A stretch of 64,000 nucleotides of DNA from Cyanodermella asteris (GCA_900618795.1 UYJD01000006.1:1038658-1102657), one strand, 5' to 3'; counted from the first letter of the stretch, positions 9,779 through 20,556 are shown. The notes: a model not told the origin generated them from the sequence alone. Numbers and translations: made by a program.

Positions 9779-11902
9779 CTAAAGCGCAAAAGGCGGCAGT
9801 CCCCAGCCCTTCAAAATCATAGCACATATCCTCTGACTCGCCGCCGTCGTACCGCGGCCCCCAGACTGATTCGTCAGGAACGTCTTCGCAACCTCGACCT
9901 TTCTCACGTCATCCGCCTCGAGCTGCGGATTCATATTCCCCTCTTCTCGCAACCTGTTCTCCCGATCGAGCAGGCGGCGCGGCCAGACCCGCATCACGGC
10001 GACGCTGTATATAATGTCTCGGTTCTCCTTGGACTCGAGTAGGCCGCGCATGTCCAGCAGCGCGGCGTCGATGGCTTCGGGGGAGGCGGGGGACGTGGTT
10101 GAGGTGGTGTCGAGGGTTAGGAATTTGGCCGTACAGCGCCAAAATTTGCGTTCGCGGGTTAGGAGTTGCTTTTGAAGGGCCATCATGTTTGGTGGGATGT
10201 TGGTTTCGTACGTTGTGAGCTCGTCGAGTATTGAGGAGTCCAGATGGGTATTTGTGATTAGGGCGCGCAGGATCTCGAGTCGGGAGGCGGTTTCGTGGAC
10301 GGAGACGTGACTGCCGGGCTCATTTTGCCGTCTCGGCTCGCCTTCTTGCTGGGACTGCGTGCTGTCACCGGCACCGGCACCGCCACCACTTCCCGCCTTC
10401 GCTGCTTGAGAGGCTTGTTTGGCCAGGCTCAGTGTCTCCCATAGCATACAGGCTTCGACGGTAAGGTTGATCTGGTTCTCATATGGCGCTACTTCGGCGG
10501 TAAACTCCATGCGCGATAGTAAGAAGCCATACTTCTCAAGCAGGGCAGGGTTCTGCTGTATATGTGACCAGCCTTGGTGCTGGTACCATTGGGTCTCGAG
10601 AAACTTGTTTAGACCTGGAGCATAATATGCAAATAGACCTTTAATCTCGAGTTTCTTGTCGTCGCTTATCGGGGGTTGGATTGATGTATCTGGGAAGGGA
10701 GCGCCGATTTGCATGAGATCCTCGATTGTCGAGGGCTTGACTGTATACATGGTCAGCGAGGCCTTGGGACCAGATGAGCCGTGTAGTATAAGGGGGTCGA
10801 AGCAAGGACATTGACATGTGTAAAAAAAATCTAGTGGTTTCGCGTCTTTCAGATTGGTCGGACCACTTCTGTTGCCGATTGGTGGCTGACTCGGGCAAAG
10901 CAGCGAATAAGCGAAACAAAAGAACGAGAGTGGTTTCTTACCTTCGACTTGATAAGGCTGATCTGGAGCGAAGAGATTGCTCTGAGCGGACGACTGGTTG
11001 ATAGCTGCATTGCTGTGATTCTGCAATGCCGGATCTATCGCAGCCGAGAAGTCGAAAGTTGCAGTATCATGCGGTACATGCGACATGGTGGCTATAGGAT
11101 ACGTCGGTGACTGAACAGCGGCATATCCCGCAGGCGGAGCAAGATATGCGCTATGATTCAATGGCTGGTGCTGTGCTGATGGCTGTTTTGCACCTTTCGA
11201 AACAGGCTGTAAAGCAAGTGGACTTTGGTGGTTTTTGAACAGAGGGTCGTAGCCCTGGCAGGTGCGTTTCGATTTGCGGCAGTTGTTGCATTCGGGCTGA
11301 GCTTCGTCGCACTACAGCAACAATAATTAGTATAGGTAGTTATTCAAAAATAAAAAGATAGGTTGCGATGCGTCAAGTTGAGGTCGAAAATGCCGCGGCT
11401 CGAGGACCTGCTGGCCGAGTATTTACATGCGTGAAGCTTAGCGAGATTCCGCTCGCAAGCAACCGGCTCGCCTAACGAGAAGCGAGAAATTGGCCGTTGT
11501 CCCGAACTTTCGTTCTCCACAGCTGCATGTCGCGGTGACGAGAACATCGTCAAACTCGTCTTGTGCTGCACTACACACCTCACTCACCTTTATGCGACGC
11601 TTTCTGCACGTCATACAGCCTGTCTTCGTTCTGCGCTTGATGTCCTTCTTGCTCGAGTCGTGCTGGTGCTGATGAGACGCGAGCGCCTCCGACGAAAGAG
11701 CATACTGCAGGGCGTTGTGGTCTGGAGGAGGAAAGGCAAGAGTTGGAGAAGTGAGAGCATGCTCTGCTCCGGTGAAGGCAAGAAGAGATGGCTCTGAATA
11801 CGACTGGGGATAAGGTGTCTGCTGCGTCCGGTGATGGAGCGGATGGCCTCCATGCGACATGTCTGGCGTCCGCATCTGGTGATTGGGATCCAGAGGGTTC
11901 AT
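9779..11902 (-). CDS. Zn2Cys6 transcription factor
   Basis: Nuclear DNA-binding regulator. Three exons fit: 11902-11588, 11311-10942 and 10740-9779, giving about 548 residues. Intron 1 (11587-11312, GTGAGT...TAG, 276 nt, phase 0) splits the zinc cluster; joining exons gives C96-x2-C99-x6-C106-x6-C113-x2-C116-x6-C123, a full binuclear cluster (GCMTCRKRRIK then CDEAQPECNNCRKSK). Intron 2 (10941-10741, GTAAGA...CAG, 201 nt) is a multiple of three without stops, so a read-through isoform is possible and its exact acceptor is less certain. The N-terminus is Gln/His/Pro-rich. The C-terminal half is helical and lacks an obvious fungal_trans signature, so it may belong to the fungal_trans_2-like group (inference). 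The ATG at 11902 is preferred; the frame is open further upstream only from non-ATG codons. Target genes are unknown. Confidence 0.87.
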
Positions 11903-12350
11903 GCCGGCGGTTGGTTTGTCCTCGCTGGACCCCCGCCGCTCTTGAGAAGGCGTCGCGGCCTGCGAAGCTCTCACAATTGTCGATGCATCTTCACGGCCAT
12001 CTGCTGCTGGCGGCCGAATGTTTATCCGGACCGGGGTCCGTCCAAGTTCACGACCCCGGCCATGCAAAATGCAAGCTGCTGACTGGTGCTCACCTTCAAG
12101 CTGCTTACGCCAGCTCACCGCGATTAGATGAGTATGATGAGGCCATTCTTAAGGTGCTTTTTATTTTATTTTATCTTGCTGTCCTCTGGCATTCTCCATT
12201 TACTTGGCACGAGTGGTCTGAAGCACAAAATCAATAAACCCGGAAGTATTGTCATTTATCAGTTGTTAACATTGCAAGAGGCTAACGATAGATCTCGTCA
12301 CCGCTGTCTTTCAGCACCATGCTTTCCTCCTTTGCAGCTTTCTTCAGTGA
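11903..12350. other. Intergenic, upstream of Zn2Cys6 gene and 3' of esterase
   Basis: Contains the promoter and leader of the minus-strand Zn2Cys6 gene. The same open frame continues to about 12118 without ATG, so an upstream start exon cannot be excluded. Nothing else is seen. Confidence 0.5.
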
Positions 12351-13373
12351 TCACGCCTGTGTTTCAAGGAATTTGTCGACCTCCTTGGCCAAGATGCTGT
12401 GCGTGTGCGACGTCATGTGCCCCGTGCTGAACCAGAAATACTCATCCAATGGCAAGCAATTATAATGCACCGGGTCCGTGAGTATGTATGGTTGATCATA
12501 GCTGGGACAATAACTGGTCGTGTTCGTAATTCCATACTGACTGGGATTGTCCATAACACCATTCAAGAAGCTGTTCGCGTCAAAGACCATGCTCTTGACT
12601 CCGGGATTCTTTGACTGAAAAGCCGCGGAATGGTTCGCGAGGGTGCTATCCCACCATCCGATCATGGTCTTGCTCGGCAACGGTCCTGCCGCGCGAACTT
12701 GATTCCCAGGCGTCCGGTCCAATGGTGGCAGGTTCATGAAGAGCCAGTTCTGGTAGGAGCCTGCGTCGTGGACGGCCTGCACGCGCTCGAAGAGTGTTGT
12801 AATTATCGACTCATAAAAGACCGGAAATGATACGTTGTACTTGTCACTGTCACTAATGTCATTGATCCCGATCCAGACAGCCACAATCGTCCGAGCCGGA
12901 TCAACAAAATCTTTCAGCACAGGCTGTGCGTACTTGATGAACTGCTCAGTCTGGTTCCACAAGCTGATCGTCCAGTTGTGGTAGAGCGGAGTGTATTGCG
13001 TCGAGACGTCCGATCCTCCAAAAGCAAAATCCCACAACTGTATGTCGCATGAACGAGGCAAGGTCAAGCCGGGCTCGAGACCACATTTGGTGAGATATTC
13101 CACCCAATTCGGACCACCCTCAGCAGTCGCTGTTTGGTTCTGGACGATGTAATTGGAGAGAAGCTGGTCGGGGGTGTATGAGAGGTTCAATGCGGAACCG
13201 ATAAAGGTGCTATTTGGGTAGCCGAGCTGACCTTGGACGTAGGTGTACGAGTCGCCGAATGCTATAAAATGCTTGGTGTTCTGCCAACTGAAGGTGTGTT
13301 GATGGGCTGGTGCCGCAGCAGAATGAACTAGCATGAGGCCCCAGAGGAGCCACCTGAGTACCGTGGTCGGCAT
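12351..13373 (-). CDS. Secreted GDSL esterase, carbohydrate esterase family 16-like
   Basis: Likely secreted acetylesterase acting on plant cell-wall oligosaccharides (CE16; family knowledge). It has 340 residues in one exon. The first ATG at 13373 begins a clear signal peptide (MPTTVLRWLLWGLMLVHSAAA). SGNH/GDSL blocks are visible: block I FGDSYTY with the nucleophile Ser at about 42; block II Gly in FAFGGSDVS; block III IGIND at about 165-170; and a C-terminal His-rich block STGHMTSHTH at about 315-325. The usual Asp three residues before the catalytic His is not obvious in the last block, as in some CE16 members. Many N-x-S/T sites (such as NQT, NWT, NVS) support secretion and glycosylation. 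Confidence 0.9.
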   Translation of the reverse strand: MPTTVLRWLLWGLMLVHSAAAPAHQHTFSWQNTKHFIAFGDSYTYVQGQLGYPNSTFIGSALNLSYTPDQLLSNYIVQNQTATAEGGPNWVEYLTKCGLEPGLTLPRSCDIQLWDFAFGGSDVSTQYTPLYHNWTISLWNQTEQFIKYAQPVLKDFVDPARTIVAVWIGINDISDSDKYNVSFPVFYESIITTLFERVQAVHDAGSYQNWLFMNLPPLDRTPGNQVRAAGPLPSKTMIGWWDSTLANHSAAFQSKNPGVKSMVFDANSFLNGVMDNPSQYGITNTTSYCPSYDQPYILTDPVHYNCLPLDEYFWFSTGHMTSHTHSILAKEVDKFLETQA

Positions 13374-13724
13374 ATTTGGGGCTGTTGGAACAATGAAGAA
13401 CAAGGCAGTTCGAAGAGGAAGCCAACGATTCAAGAGAACAAAATTCTCATGGCTCGTTCTTCATCTACCATCATCCCATCCGTGCTATGAACCGCATGCG
13501 GAAGGTCGCGCAAGGTTTCGGGTCGGTGAAGATGTTTCTGATGTGGTTCCCCACAATATCCTGGTGTTTACCCCACGCTTTCGCGGGTAGATCCAAGCCG
13601 TATGTGGGGAAACATCGGCTTGCGAAAAGGCTCGGGTCGACAATATACTGATGTACGCAAGACATGGTAAACATTGCAAGTAAGAATCTTGTACACTGCA
13701 CGTCATATTTCCTGATTTCCCGCT
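13374..13724. other. Intergenic, upstream of esterase
   Basis: Promoter side of the esterase and 3' flank of the membrane protein gene. A 9-bp inverted match (TTCCCCACA and its complement) lies around 13548 and 13605; no gene is seen. Confidence 0.5.
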
Positions 13725-14699
13725 CTAAGCAAAAGACGTCCGCGGAAGTCTTAGCATCTCTTGGCCCTCTTCACCCTCGCTGGCTGGATCAACCTTGGAC
13801 TTCTGCCTTCTCTTGTCGAGCGACGCAAGTCCAAGGTTGAACAGTTCATTCGCGACTCCGAGCAACAGGAACAGAGCCAGGACCTGGCCAAATCCCAGCT
13901 TCATCTCCTCTGGACCAACGTGATTGACCCCGATAGTCTGTTCAAGACTCACCAGAGCATAAATGGAAAAGCCGGTCAGGCCGATGACGTTTGCCAACTT
14001 TCGCGATCGACTGTATTCGTGGGGGTCCTGCATCACCGGGGTCGAAGTCGTTTGCCATCCGTCAGGGTACTTCCGCCTGAGCCACCAACAACCAAGCAGG
14101 CACGGCGCCATGCATGAAATGACAAGGATGAAGCCCGCCGGGACAACGGCCATGGACGCGATGACAATGTATCGAAAGACATCCGAGGTCGCCGGAATCG
14201 CTATCCCGATAACGACGTATTTTGTCGACTCGTTGCATTCCGGCTGCGATCCAAAAGTCGGCGCCGTCGCCCAGATATAGCTGTCAAACGCCACAAAGGC
14301 ACACAGCGCAAGCACCGAGATGACAATGTTCGCATACGTCTTCCACGGTCCGTTTCCGCGATACGTGTTGCGCGATATTATCGTCACCCCGAGAAGTGCC
14401 AGCAGGTGGACGCAGCAAATGGCGTGGAAGAGGGAGAGTTGTGCGTTGACGGTCTGGTAGATTGCGGTGCAGAGGAGTGCGAGGCCTTGCAGCGTCAGGG
14501 CCGATTCCACGGCAGCGCGAAAGTCTTTGGCATTTTCGCGCTCCGCAAACGTCTCGATGAGATAGATGAGGATGCGACCTAGGATGACGAGGGCGTAGAT
14601 TGAGACGCGGATACCAATGCCGGTCACATCTGGATTGGCTTCGATGATGCAGTCCGAGGGATCGGATGTCGAATTACTGGAAGTCGAGTTATCGGACAT
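13725..14699 (-). CDS. Multi-pass integral membrane protein, function unknown
   Basis: 324 residues in one exon from an ATG at 14699. The N-terminus is short, Ser/Asn-rich and carries N-glycosylation sequons. About seven hydrophobic segments follow: near residues 28-46, 68-86, 94-110, 125-145, 175-205, 240-262 and 272-292 (the last with LGFGQVLALFLLLGVANELF). Loops contain a conserved-looking ISRNTYRGNGPWKTYAN segment. The C-terminal tail is charged. The architecture resembles fungal seven-helix proteins of unknown function. No transporter or receptor signature is seen. It shares an 888-nt divergent upstream region with the next gene. Confidence 0.8.
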   Translation of the reverse strand: MSDNSTSSNSTSDPSDCIIEANPDVTGIGIRVSIYALVILGRILIYLIETFAERENAKDFRAAVESALTLQGLALLCTAIYQTVNAQLSLFHAICCVHLLALLGVTIISRNTYRGNGPWKTYANIVISVLALCAFVAFDSYIWATAPTFGSQPECNESTKYVVIGIAIPATSDVFRYIVIASMAVVPAGFILVISCMAPCLLGCWWLRRKYPDGWQTTSTPVMQDPHEYSRSRKLANVIGLTGFSIYALVSLEQTIGVNHVGPEEMKLGFGQVLALFLLLGVANELFNLGLASLDKRRQKSKVDPASEGEEGQEMLRLPRTSFA

Positions 14700-15587
14700 T
14701 GCGCAAGTTCATTCTCGGGAATACCGTACAAGCACAAAGTGCCAAAAAGCCCGAGGCTCGTTTCCATCTTTATCAGAATCACGATGGCATGCAGGTATTG
14801 CCTGGCCCGGGTAACTGCCGAAGTTCATCATACCTACGTGCTGTCCGAAAATGCCTCCGGCGTGCGCGCGACCGTGGCGTCCGAAACGCCAGCCGAGCCT
14901 GCACAGCAAAGCCTCGTCAGGCTGAACACACCACCACCATCACTCACATCACAAATCTTCAAAGCCGACACGTGCGCTGCGCCTCGAGCAGCTTGCCTCC
15001 ATTCGGAAGCGGGAGGATCATTTATCGCACCACGGGCGGGCGCCAAGGCTCGCATCATGCCTCGCATCATGCGACGACCGGCCGCGCCATTGGCTCTTCG
15101 CGTCCGAACGACCCTTCTTTACTCCTGTCAATCACCGCCAATCGCTGTCAGAACTTTGCTGTTGGGCCTGCACGATGTGTCATTGTTGTCGCGGACGTCT
15201 GGTTTGAGCTATCGACTATCGTCGCTAGCGCGAAATCTGGGCTTTGGTCGGTGGAATTGGGCCACGGTCGTGATGCACTGAGGCGCTCTCGGGTGGAGGC
15301 TTCTTCCTTGCGGAGCCTCGCGATGGCGTCGGGGTGGTGACCCTGTGTACCCTGGGGCGAGTAGCGGATGCTTGGAAGGCTACTTGCGGTGGCTGTCCGA
15401 GCGGACTGACGATATGAGGCGAGATATAGACCTCTGTGGCAGACTCGACATTCTCGTTTATGACTCTTTACTTGTACTGCGGTCAACGACGTGGCGAAAA
15501 TCCTCGTCTATATCACTCGACCTCTGTCCTTGATTATTGTGGATTGGATACGATATACCACAGATCTAAAGACGTTGCACTTTAGTC
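14700..15587. other. Divergent intergenic region between two membrane-protein genes
   Basis: Holds the promoters of the minus-strand gene at 14699 and the plus-strand gene at 15588. Several overlapping open frames (for example 14666-15340 plus) lack any domain and use non-ATG or arbitrary starts. No element is recognised. Confidence 0.55.
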
Positions 15588-16404
15588 ATGTCTAACCAAT
15601 TTTCCATCCACGCACAATGGGTCGAGACAACGCCTTGGCCGAAACGCATCATCGTATTTATTCTCCTCACCATCCTTGATCTCGGCTTCAATGCTGCCGG
15701 CGGCGCCGCTGCAGCAACAGCCGGAGCGCAGAAGAACGGCCTCGTCGAAAACTCCCTCCCTCTCACCGAAATAGTCGCCCTAGGAGCTCTGGCCGGGACG
15801 ATGAAGAGCGGCATCCTCGCCATCCCGGTAGCAGGACGAAAGTAAGCAGACACCGCACCTAGTCATCTTCGTTGCAAAGCTAACCGTACGACCCAGATTC
15901 GGTGGCCTGAACCTCATCATGTCCGTAATGTTGATCCTCGTCTTCAACCCGTTTGGCATCTGCACTCTCATTGTGGCATCCCTCTGCCAACGTGTCCTCG
16001 ACGGCACCGTCCCAAAGGAACTCCTCATCGCCGGCATTGTGACTGCGCTCCCTCTCTCGGCCGAAATGGTGTATCCCGAAGCACTGGCCGAGACGCGGGT
16101 CGGAACCATTACGCTCATCGGTTGGGACGCACTCTCTGGCTACACCTTCGCGCGCATGGCACAGAATCAGGGCTACCCAATTTGCGACCTGAGGGCCGCC
16201 GCGGTGGCAGGTGCCGTATATGGCTGTTTGTCGGCAGCCAAGGGGCTGATTGTCAACCTGTTGAGTTGCAGCTTTGGGGAAGTGCATTCGGGTGGGATTG
16301 GCGCATATGGAACGGTGCATACTTTGCTCGGGAGCTGGCAGGTTTACGATCCGATGCCGCCGATGAGGGCGGGAGACGCTTTTGGGATGGGAAATTGGGC
16401 TTGA
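15588..16404 (+). CDS. Small multi-pass membrane protein, function unknown
   Basis: Two exons, 15588-15841 and 15897-16404, with intron 15842-15896 (GTAAGC, branch GCTAAC, ...CAG, phase 2), giving 253 residues. The splice restores a continuous hydrophobic protein (…AGRK joined to FGGLNLIMSV). Membrane segments are likely at about 20-48, 60-80, 86-112, 126-142 and 200-225. The first helix is rich in Ala and Gly (GFNAAGGAAAATAGA). No family is recognised. Its stop lies only 57 bases from the stop of the convergent gene on the other strand, so the 3' UTRs probably overlap. Confidence 0.78.
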
Positions 16405-16461
16405 TGAGTTGCGCAACGGCCGGCATTTTCAGGCTCACCCAAACGTCAGCCTCTCGTTCGG

Positions 16462-17661
16462 TCAAGAGGCGTTGCAGTGCTCGATCGTCTTCGACCAGGC
16501 GTCTTCCAGAGCCGATATTATCTGGTCACGATAGGTGAATGCAACTTGACGGGCCCTCTCCCGCCTTCCATTGATGACAATCCATACGAGGTTCTTCTCG
16601 GTGATTTCTCCAGGACAAACCATGTCCTTGAGCTTCGTATCGTGTTCCTTGCAACCGTCCCCGACACGTATGTCGGCCGTGTTCACCGGGTCGTATGTGT
16701 CAGGAAGTGGTGACATCTGGCGCGAATACCAAACTGTCTCATTAAATAGCTTCGACGGAAAATAAAGGCTCACGGCGCTCAAGGGTCGATCCAAAGGCTT
16801 TGCAATCGTGCAGCGAACGAGACTGACCCTGTTATCAATGTGTCTATGATTCCTCGCCCGAGCATAATTGGCGTGAGCCTGGGCCATTTCCTCTTGCGTA
16901 CACCAGTACATGGTATCCCAGCCCACACTAAAATCGCCAGTGACCCCTGCATACCAACTGCGAAGATTGAGCCGGCCCGAATACGGAATACTGTTGGGCC
17001 ACACCTTCAGGAGATCATCGGTGGCACCACCGCGCCAGAGCTCCGTCATGCAGAAGTCATCTTCCGATCCAGGACGATTGATAGTCGTAGCGGTTTGACC
17101 CGAAGCATTGTAGAGCGACGGACCGCCCTTCGCTGCACCCCACGAAGCCTCGAGATATGCTTGACGCTCTCGCATCGACTGCTGGAACCACCCCAGCGCG
17201 GTGCCAGTCAGCCTGATGTCGATGAATCGTGGGTCCATGATGCCACTTGCCAGCTCTTTGCTGGCCCCCAGATAGTACAGTTCCGCGAGCCACTGGCACG
17301 AGACCGTCAGCGCTGTTTTGCCTATGCCCAGACGTTGCAGCTCCGTTGGCCATCCCTGCGAGACTGCCGAGCGTGCGAGATGCCAGCCGGTGCTGGGTCC
17401 AGTTTCGCCTTTGATCCAGGCTGCAGCAAATTTCAAAAGGTTCGAGCCGTAATATTTTTCTTTCTTGTCGTCGGAAACTTCTCGGTATGCATTGATGATC
17501 TCCTCGGCGACCTGAGGCCTGAAGCCGATGAACTCCAGGGTCTCTTGTGACTCGATGTGCAACGGTATCGGGACCATCGTTTGCGGACCATAGGAACGAT
17601 CCAGAGATAGAGGATCTGTCAGTGTTCGTCCATGCAGCAGGGTGACTCCTTCGGAAGCCAT
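16462..17661 (-). CDS. Conserved-looking fungal protein of unknown function
   Basis: 399 residues in a single exon, ATG at 17661. It is soluble, with no signal peptide or membrane segment. There are several aromatic-rich segments that look structured: FAAAWIKGETG at about 77-87, WLAELYYLGASKELASG at about 127, FIDIRLTGTALGWFQQSMR at about 145-165, SWYAGVTGDFSVGWDTMYW at about 236-255 and KNLVWIVINGRRERARQVAF near 360-380. The length and even composition argue for a real single-domain protein rather than a chance frame. I cannot name the family. Convergent with the membrane-protein gene. Confidence 0.75.
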   Translation of the reverse strand: MASEGVTLLHGRTLTDPLSLDRSYGPQTMVPIPLHIESQETLEFIGFRPQVAEEIINAYREVSDDKKEKYYGSNLLKFAAAWIKGETGPSTGWHLARSAVSQGWPTELQRLGIGKTALTVSCQWLAELYYLGASKELASGIMDPRFIDIRLTGTALGWFQQSMRERQAYLEASWGAAKGGPSLYNASGQTATTINRPGSEDDFCMTELWRGGATDDLLKVWPNSIPYSGRLNLRSWYAGVTGDFSVGWDTMYWCTQEEMAQAHANYARARNHRHIDNRVSLVRCTIAKPLDRPLSAVSLYFPSKLFNETVWYSRQMSPLPDTYDPVNTADIRVGDGCKEHDTKLKDMVCPGEITEKNLVWIVINGRRERARQVAFTYRDQIISALEDAWSKTIEHCNAS

Positions 17662-18642
17662 CTAGCTTGATGCTTTAGTAGGTGCTTATTTGGTTATTTA
17701 TATAGTTTAGCAAGTATCAGGAAGTTAAAAGCAGCTGTCAAGACCATGTCAGCCAGGTTAAGGCGCTTGGGTACCTCAAGATAGAAACAAAAGTCGGGCT
17801 TGGAGGTCGTACTCACATTAGTGCTTCCAGGTCAAGAATGCGTCGTGGTGGATGTTTGACGAAATTGTGGATAAGAGGCAGAAGCAGACAAGCAGGGACA
17901 GGGCGGATTACAACGGATGCGGCGTCAACAAGGACAGCCTGTCTGCGCCTGAATCCTGTCTAGATCGCTCCTGCTCCTGTGGCAGGGGAAAGAGTGGGTG
18001 GTGATTCTGGATCGGTAGCAAGGAGATTTGCCAGGTGGGTTCCAACGGGAGTACTTGGGTAGATACCTTGCAGACGACTTGATTCTGTATATTGGTCGTG
18101 TAAGCATTGGAATAGCCTTGGGGAAGCCCTTGGGTAAGTGTCTCAGTAAGAGCTTGAGTAAGCGCTCTAGTGGTTTCCTGGATAGTTTGCGAGAGGACTT
18201 CTGTAAGGTTCCCGGACAATTCTTGGGAAATCGCCTATTATTTGTGCAGGAGGTCCTTGAAATGTGCAGCTTTGTGCGAAGCAGGAAGAGCTAGCGATCA
18301 AGAAGTGGGATTTAGAGCAGGGAATTTATACACACACTGTGCTAGCAAAGTCGATTTATAGCCCTGGCTCTCGGTGGCTGAGTAACGATGTACCGTTGTT
18401 CGCCGCATGCTCGTTAGGGGCTGATCCGAATACCGAAGGCATGGTGCACATGGTTGATGTGGCTGACCGCTTTGATTCGTGCGCGAGATCTTCTAAAAAC
18501 ACCATCGAGGACCCAGCAAAAGCTCAGCATTCTACCGGTCTCGCTATAATGTATTTTGAATTGACAACCCACGAGTGGAACTGAAACATTCGCTTAAGAC
18601 AAATTAAAATTATCAAACCGGGCCTTAGTCAAGCAACAAAAT
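17662..18642. other. Intergenic region with degenerate repeat
   Basis: Upstream of the unknown gene and downstream of the oxidoreductase. The left 100 bases are AT-rich. A minus-strand frame at 17908-18219 begins with TTG and encodes a Leu-Thr-Gln periodic stretch produced by a 12-bp degenerate repeat; it is not accepted as a gene. Confidence 0.5.
18118..18165. repeat. Degenerate 12-bp tandem repeat, four units
   Basis: Four adjacent 12-base units, starting at 18118, 18130, 18142 and 18154, share the pattern TTGGGTAAGYGC with two to five changes each. On the minus strand they read as ALTQ-like quartets. Lies in non-coding sequence. Confidence 0.7.
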
Positions 18643-19776
18643 TCACAGAGTCACGACCAACTTTGTTGCCGAAACGCCCTTCCCGATCTCATCATAACCT
18701 GTTTGTATGTGCTCCAGACCGTGTCCAACAATCTGTGCCTGCGGCGCCGGCAAATACTTTCCCTCTGCCAACGCGTTTTCCAAAAACTGGTTGAACACGA
18801 CTTTTGACAAACCGTTGAACGCACACGTTGAAGCCCAGATTGACGACTGTTTGATACCGCGCAGTCTCGACCAAAAGAAAAAGGTTGCAAACCAGGTCGC
18901 CATGTGCCATATCAATCTGGGAAGGACAAAAGTCTGCGGGAACGGGTTTGGTAGGGGAAAGGCGGCGAAGGCGATCTTCTTGCTGCCTTTGACGGTAGCG
19001 AAGATGTCAAGGCAGGCTTCGGGGCCGCCGGCACCACAGGAGATGCAGCCGGCGCTGATTCTATTCTCGAAGGCGGCCGTGAGATCTTTGATGACTGTTG
19101 GGCTCTTGTAGTCGAAGCATTCCGAAGCACCGAGTTTTTTGGCCAGGTCGAAATTGCGTGAGCCGCAGACTGCGATGACTTCGTAGCCAGCAGCCACAGC
19201 AAGCTGTGTGGCATTGCACCCAACGCTCGTCGATGCACCCCAAACGAGCAACGTCTGGCCTGTGGATTTCGGCTGTAAGTCGATGGCCGGACGCTGCAGC
19301 CCCAGCTGACCCTCCTCGAATAGGCCACAGCTCGCTGTGGCAAGAGCCAGCGGCAGCGTGGCTGCGTCGTCAAACTTCATGGCATCTGGAATTTTGGCCA
19401 CGACCTGCTCCAGCACGACTGTGTACTGCTGGAATGCGCCGCCCGAAGCCTGGTTGATCTGCTTCTCGTTGCCGAGGGCAAGGCCTAGCACCCGGTCACC
19501 GACTTTGCACTGCGTGACATTTGGGCCAATGTCCACGACTTCTCCCGCGAGGTCCGAGCCCCAAATTAGAGGATACTTGACCCAGCCGTAGAGCATGTCA
19601 CCCATTTCTTGCTTCATGCGGTCGATGGGGTTGATGGCGAGGGCGTAGTTGCGGACGACGACTTCACCGGCTTTTGGGGGGGTATACGGGGCTGACCTGA
19701 CGGCGAGTGGCTTTACCTTCGGACCGGTCAGCCATGCTGCGGAGTTGCTTGGTGTCGCTTTGGTGTCGGAAGTCAT
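18643..19776 (-). CDS. MDR-family (zinc-type alcohol dehydrogenase-like) NADPH oxidoreductase
   Basis: 377 residues, single exon, ATG at 19776. Medium-chain dehydrogenase/reductase of the quinone-reductase or enoyl-reductase side branch. Visible features are the N-terminal GroES-like fold with YALAINPIDRMKQ and GSDLAGEVVDIG, the VGDRVLGLA turn, the cofactor-binding VWGASTSVGCNATQLA at about 180-195 and the Rossmann continuation GYEVIAVCGSRN. The zinc-ligand cysteines of classical alcohol dehydrogenases are absent, which suits a zinc-independent reductase. Similar fungal proteins include trans-acting enoyl reductases and CipB-like enzymes, so the substrate is uncertain. The divergent neighbour is a Zn2Cys6 regulator, which could control it (inference from position only). 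Confidence 0.88.
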   Translation of the reverse strand: MTSDTKATPSNSAAWLTGPKVKPLAVRSAPYTPPKAGEVVVRNYALAINPIDRMKQEMGDMLYGWVKYPLIWGSDLAGEVVDIGPNVTQCKVGDRVLGLALGNEKQINQASGGAFQQYTVVLEQVVAKIPDAMKFDDAATLPLALATASCGLFEEGQLGLQRPAIDLQPKSTGQTLLVWGASTSVGCNATQLAVAAGYEVIAVCGSRNFDLAKKLGASECFDYKSPTVIKDLTAAFENRISAGCISCGAGGPEACLDIFATVKGSKKIAFAAFPLPNPFPQTFVLPRLIWHMATWFATFFFWSRLRGIKQSSIWASTCAFNGLSKVVFNQFLENALAEGKYLPAPQAQIVGHGLEHIQTGYDEIGKGVSATKLVVTL

Positions 19777-20556
19777 CTTGTTGCTTATCGGCCGCTGTTA
19801 TCACGGTGGTGGGAGGGTCGAGATGTGTATTCAAGGTCTGGTAACAAATTGGTGACTGCTGGCTGATGTGGTTAGGCTGTTCGAGATATCAAGTCTGGGC
19901 TCTCTGCTATCTCTAATTTCAAGTGAGATCAAAGAGAAGACGATGTGGATGAGTAAAGAGGAATATAGCAGGCAAAGAAGAAGCTGTGCTATATATCGTG
20001 CATTTCTGGGTCCTGATGGTGCCCTCGCGGAGCATCGACATCATCATACCGCCAAATGTCCAGTCAAGTGGCGTTAAGAGATTCAGCGAAGACGCCGGAC
20101 AACGCCCATGGAGCAAATTCTGGCACGATCACCCGAGAGCGTCCGCAGCCACAGACGGATGATGACATGGAAAATGGGCGCCAGCCGGTGGTTTTGTAGG
20201 CAGTTCTGAGCTTGTGCGTGTTCGAAGCGGATAAAGACACCGGCCGGGTCTTGGCAGCGGAGGGTCAGCTTTGATCCTCCGTTGCTGCCATCGCCTGCTG
20301 TGCCTCACTCCTCTCATGCAGCCACTCACAGCTTGCTCAGGACTACTGCCTACATGCAACCATGAGTCGTGAGCTAACGCGGCTCATCAGTTAATTCATC
20401 CTGTTCTTTTGTTCGTTGGTCTTTCTTCCGTACACCTGAGTCCAATTTCTGTAGCCAGCGCAAGTCGACGAGCTCCGTACCATCCGTCTGGTCCGCTTCA
20501 ACTTTTCTGGTCCAATCTGTTACAAGCCTCCGTTTGATCGAGCTCAGACGACAAAG
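19777..20556. other. Divergent promoter region, oxidoreductase and Zn2Cys6 regulator
   Basis: 780 bases separating two divergent ATGs. No gene is supported. The arrangement would suit co-regulation, but I saw no clear repeated CGG half-site pattern. Confidence 0.5.

Noticed and set aside
14666-15340. Plus-strand frame of 224 codons
   Set aside because: No domain, begins before and overlaps the antisense membrane-protein start, composition of random sequence.
17908-18219. 103-codon minus frame with Leu-Thr-Gln periodicity
   Set aside because: Begins with TTG, produced by a degenerate tandem repeat, and has no domain.
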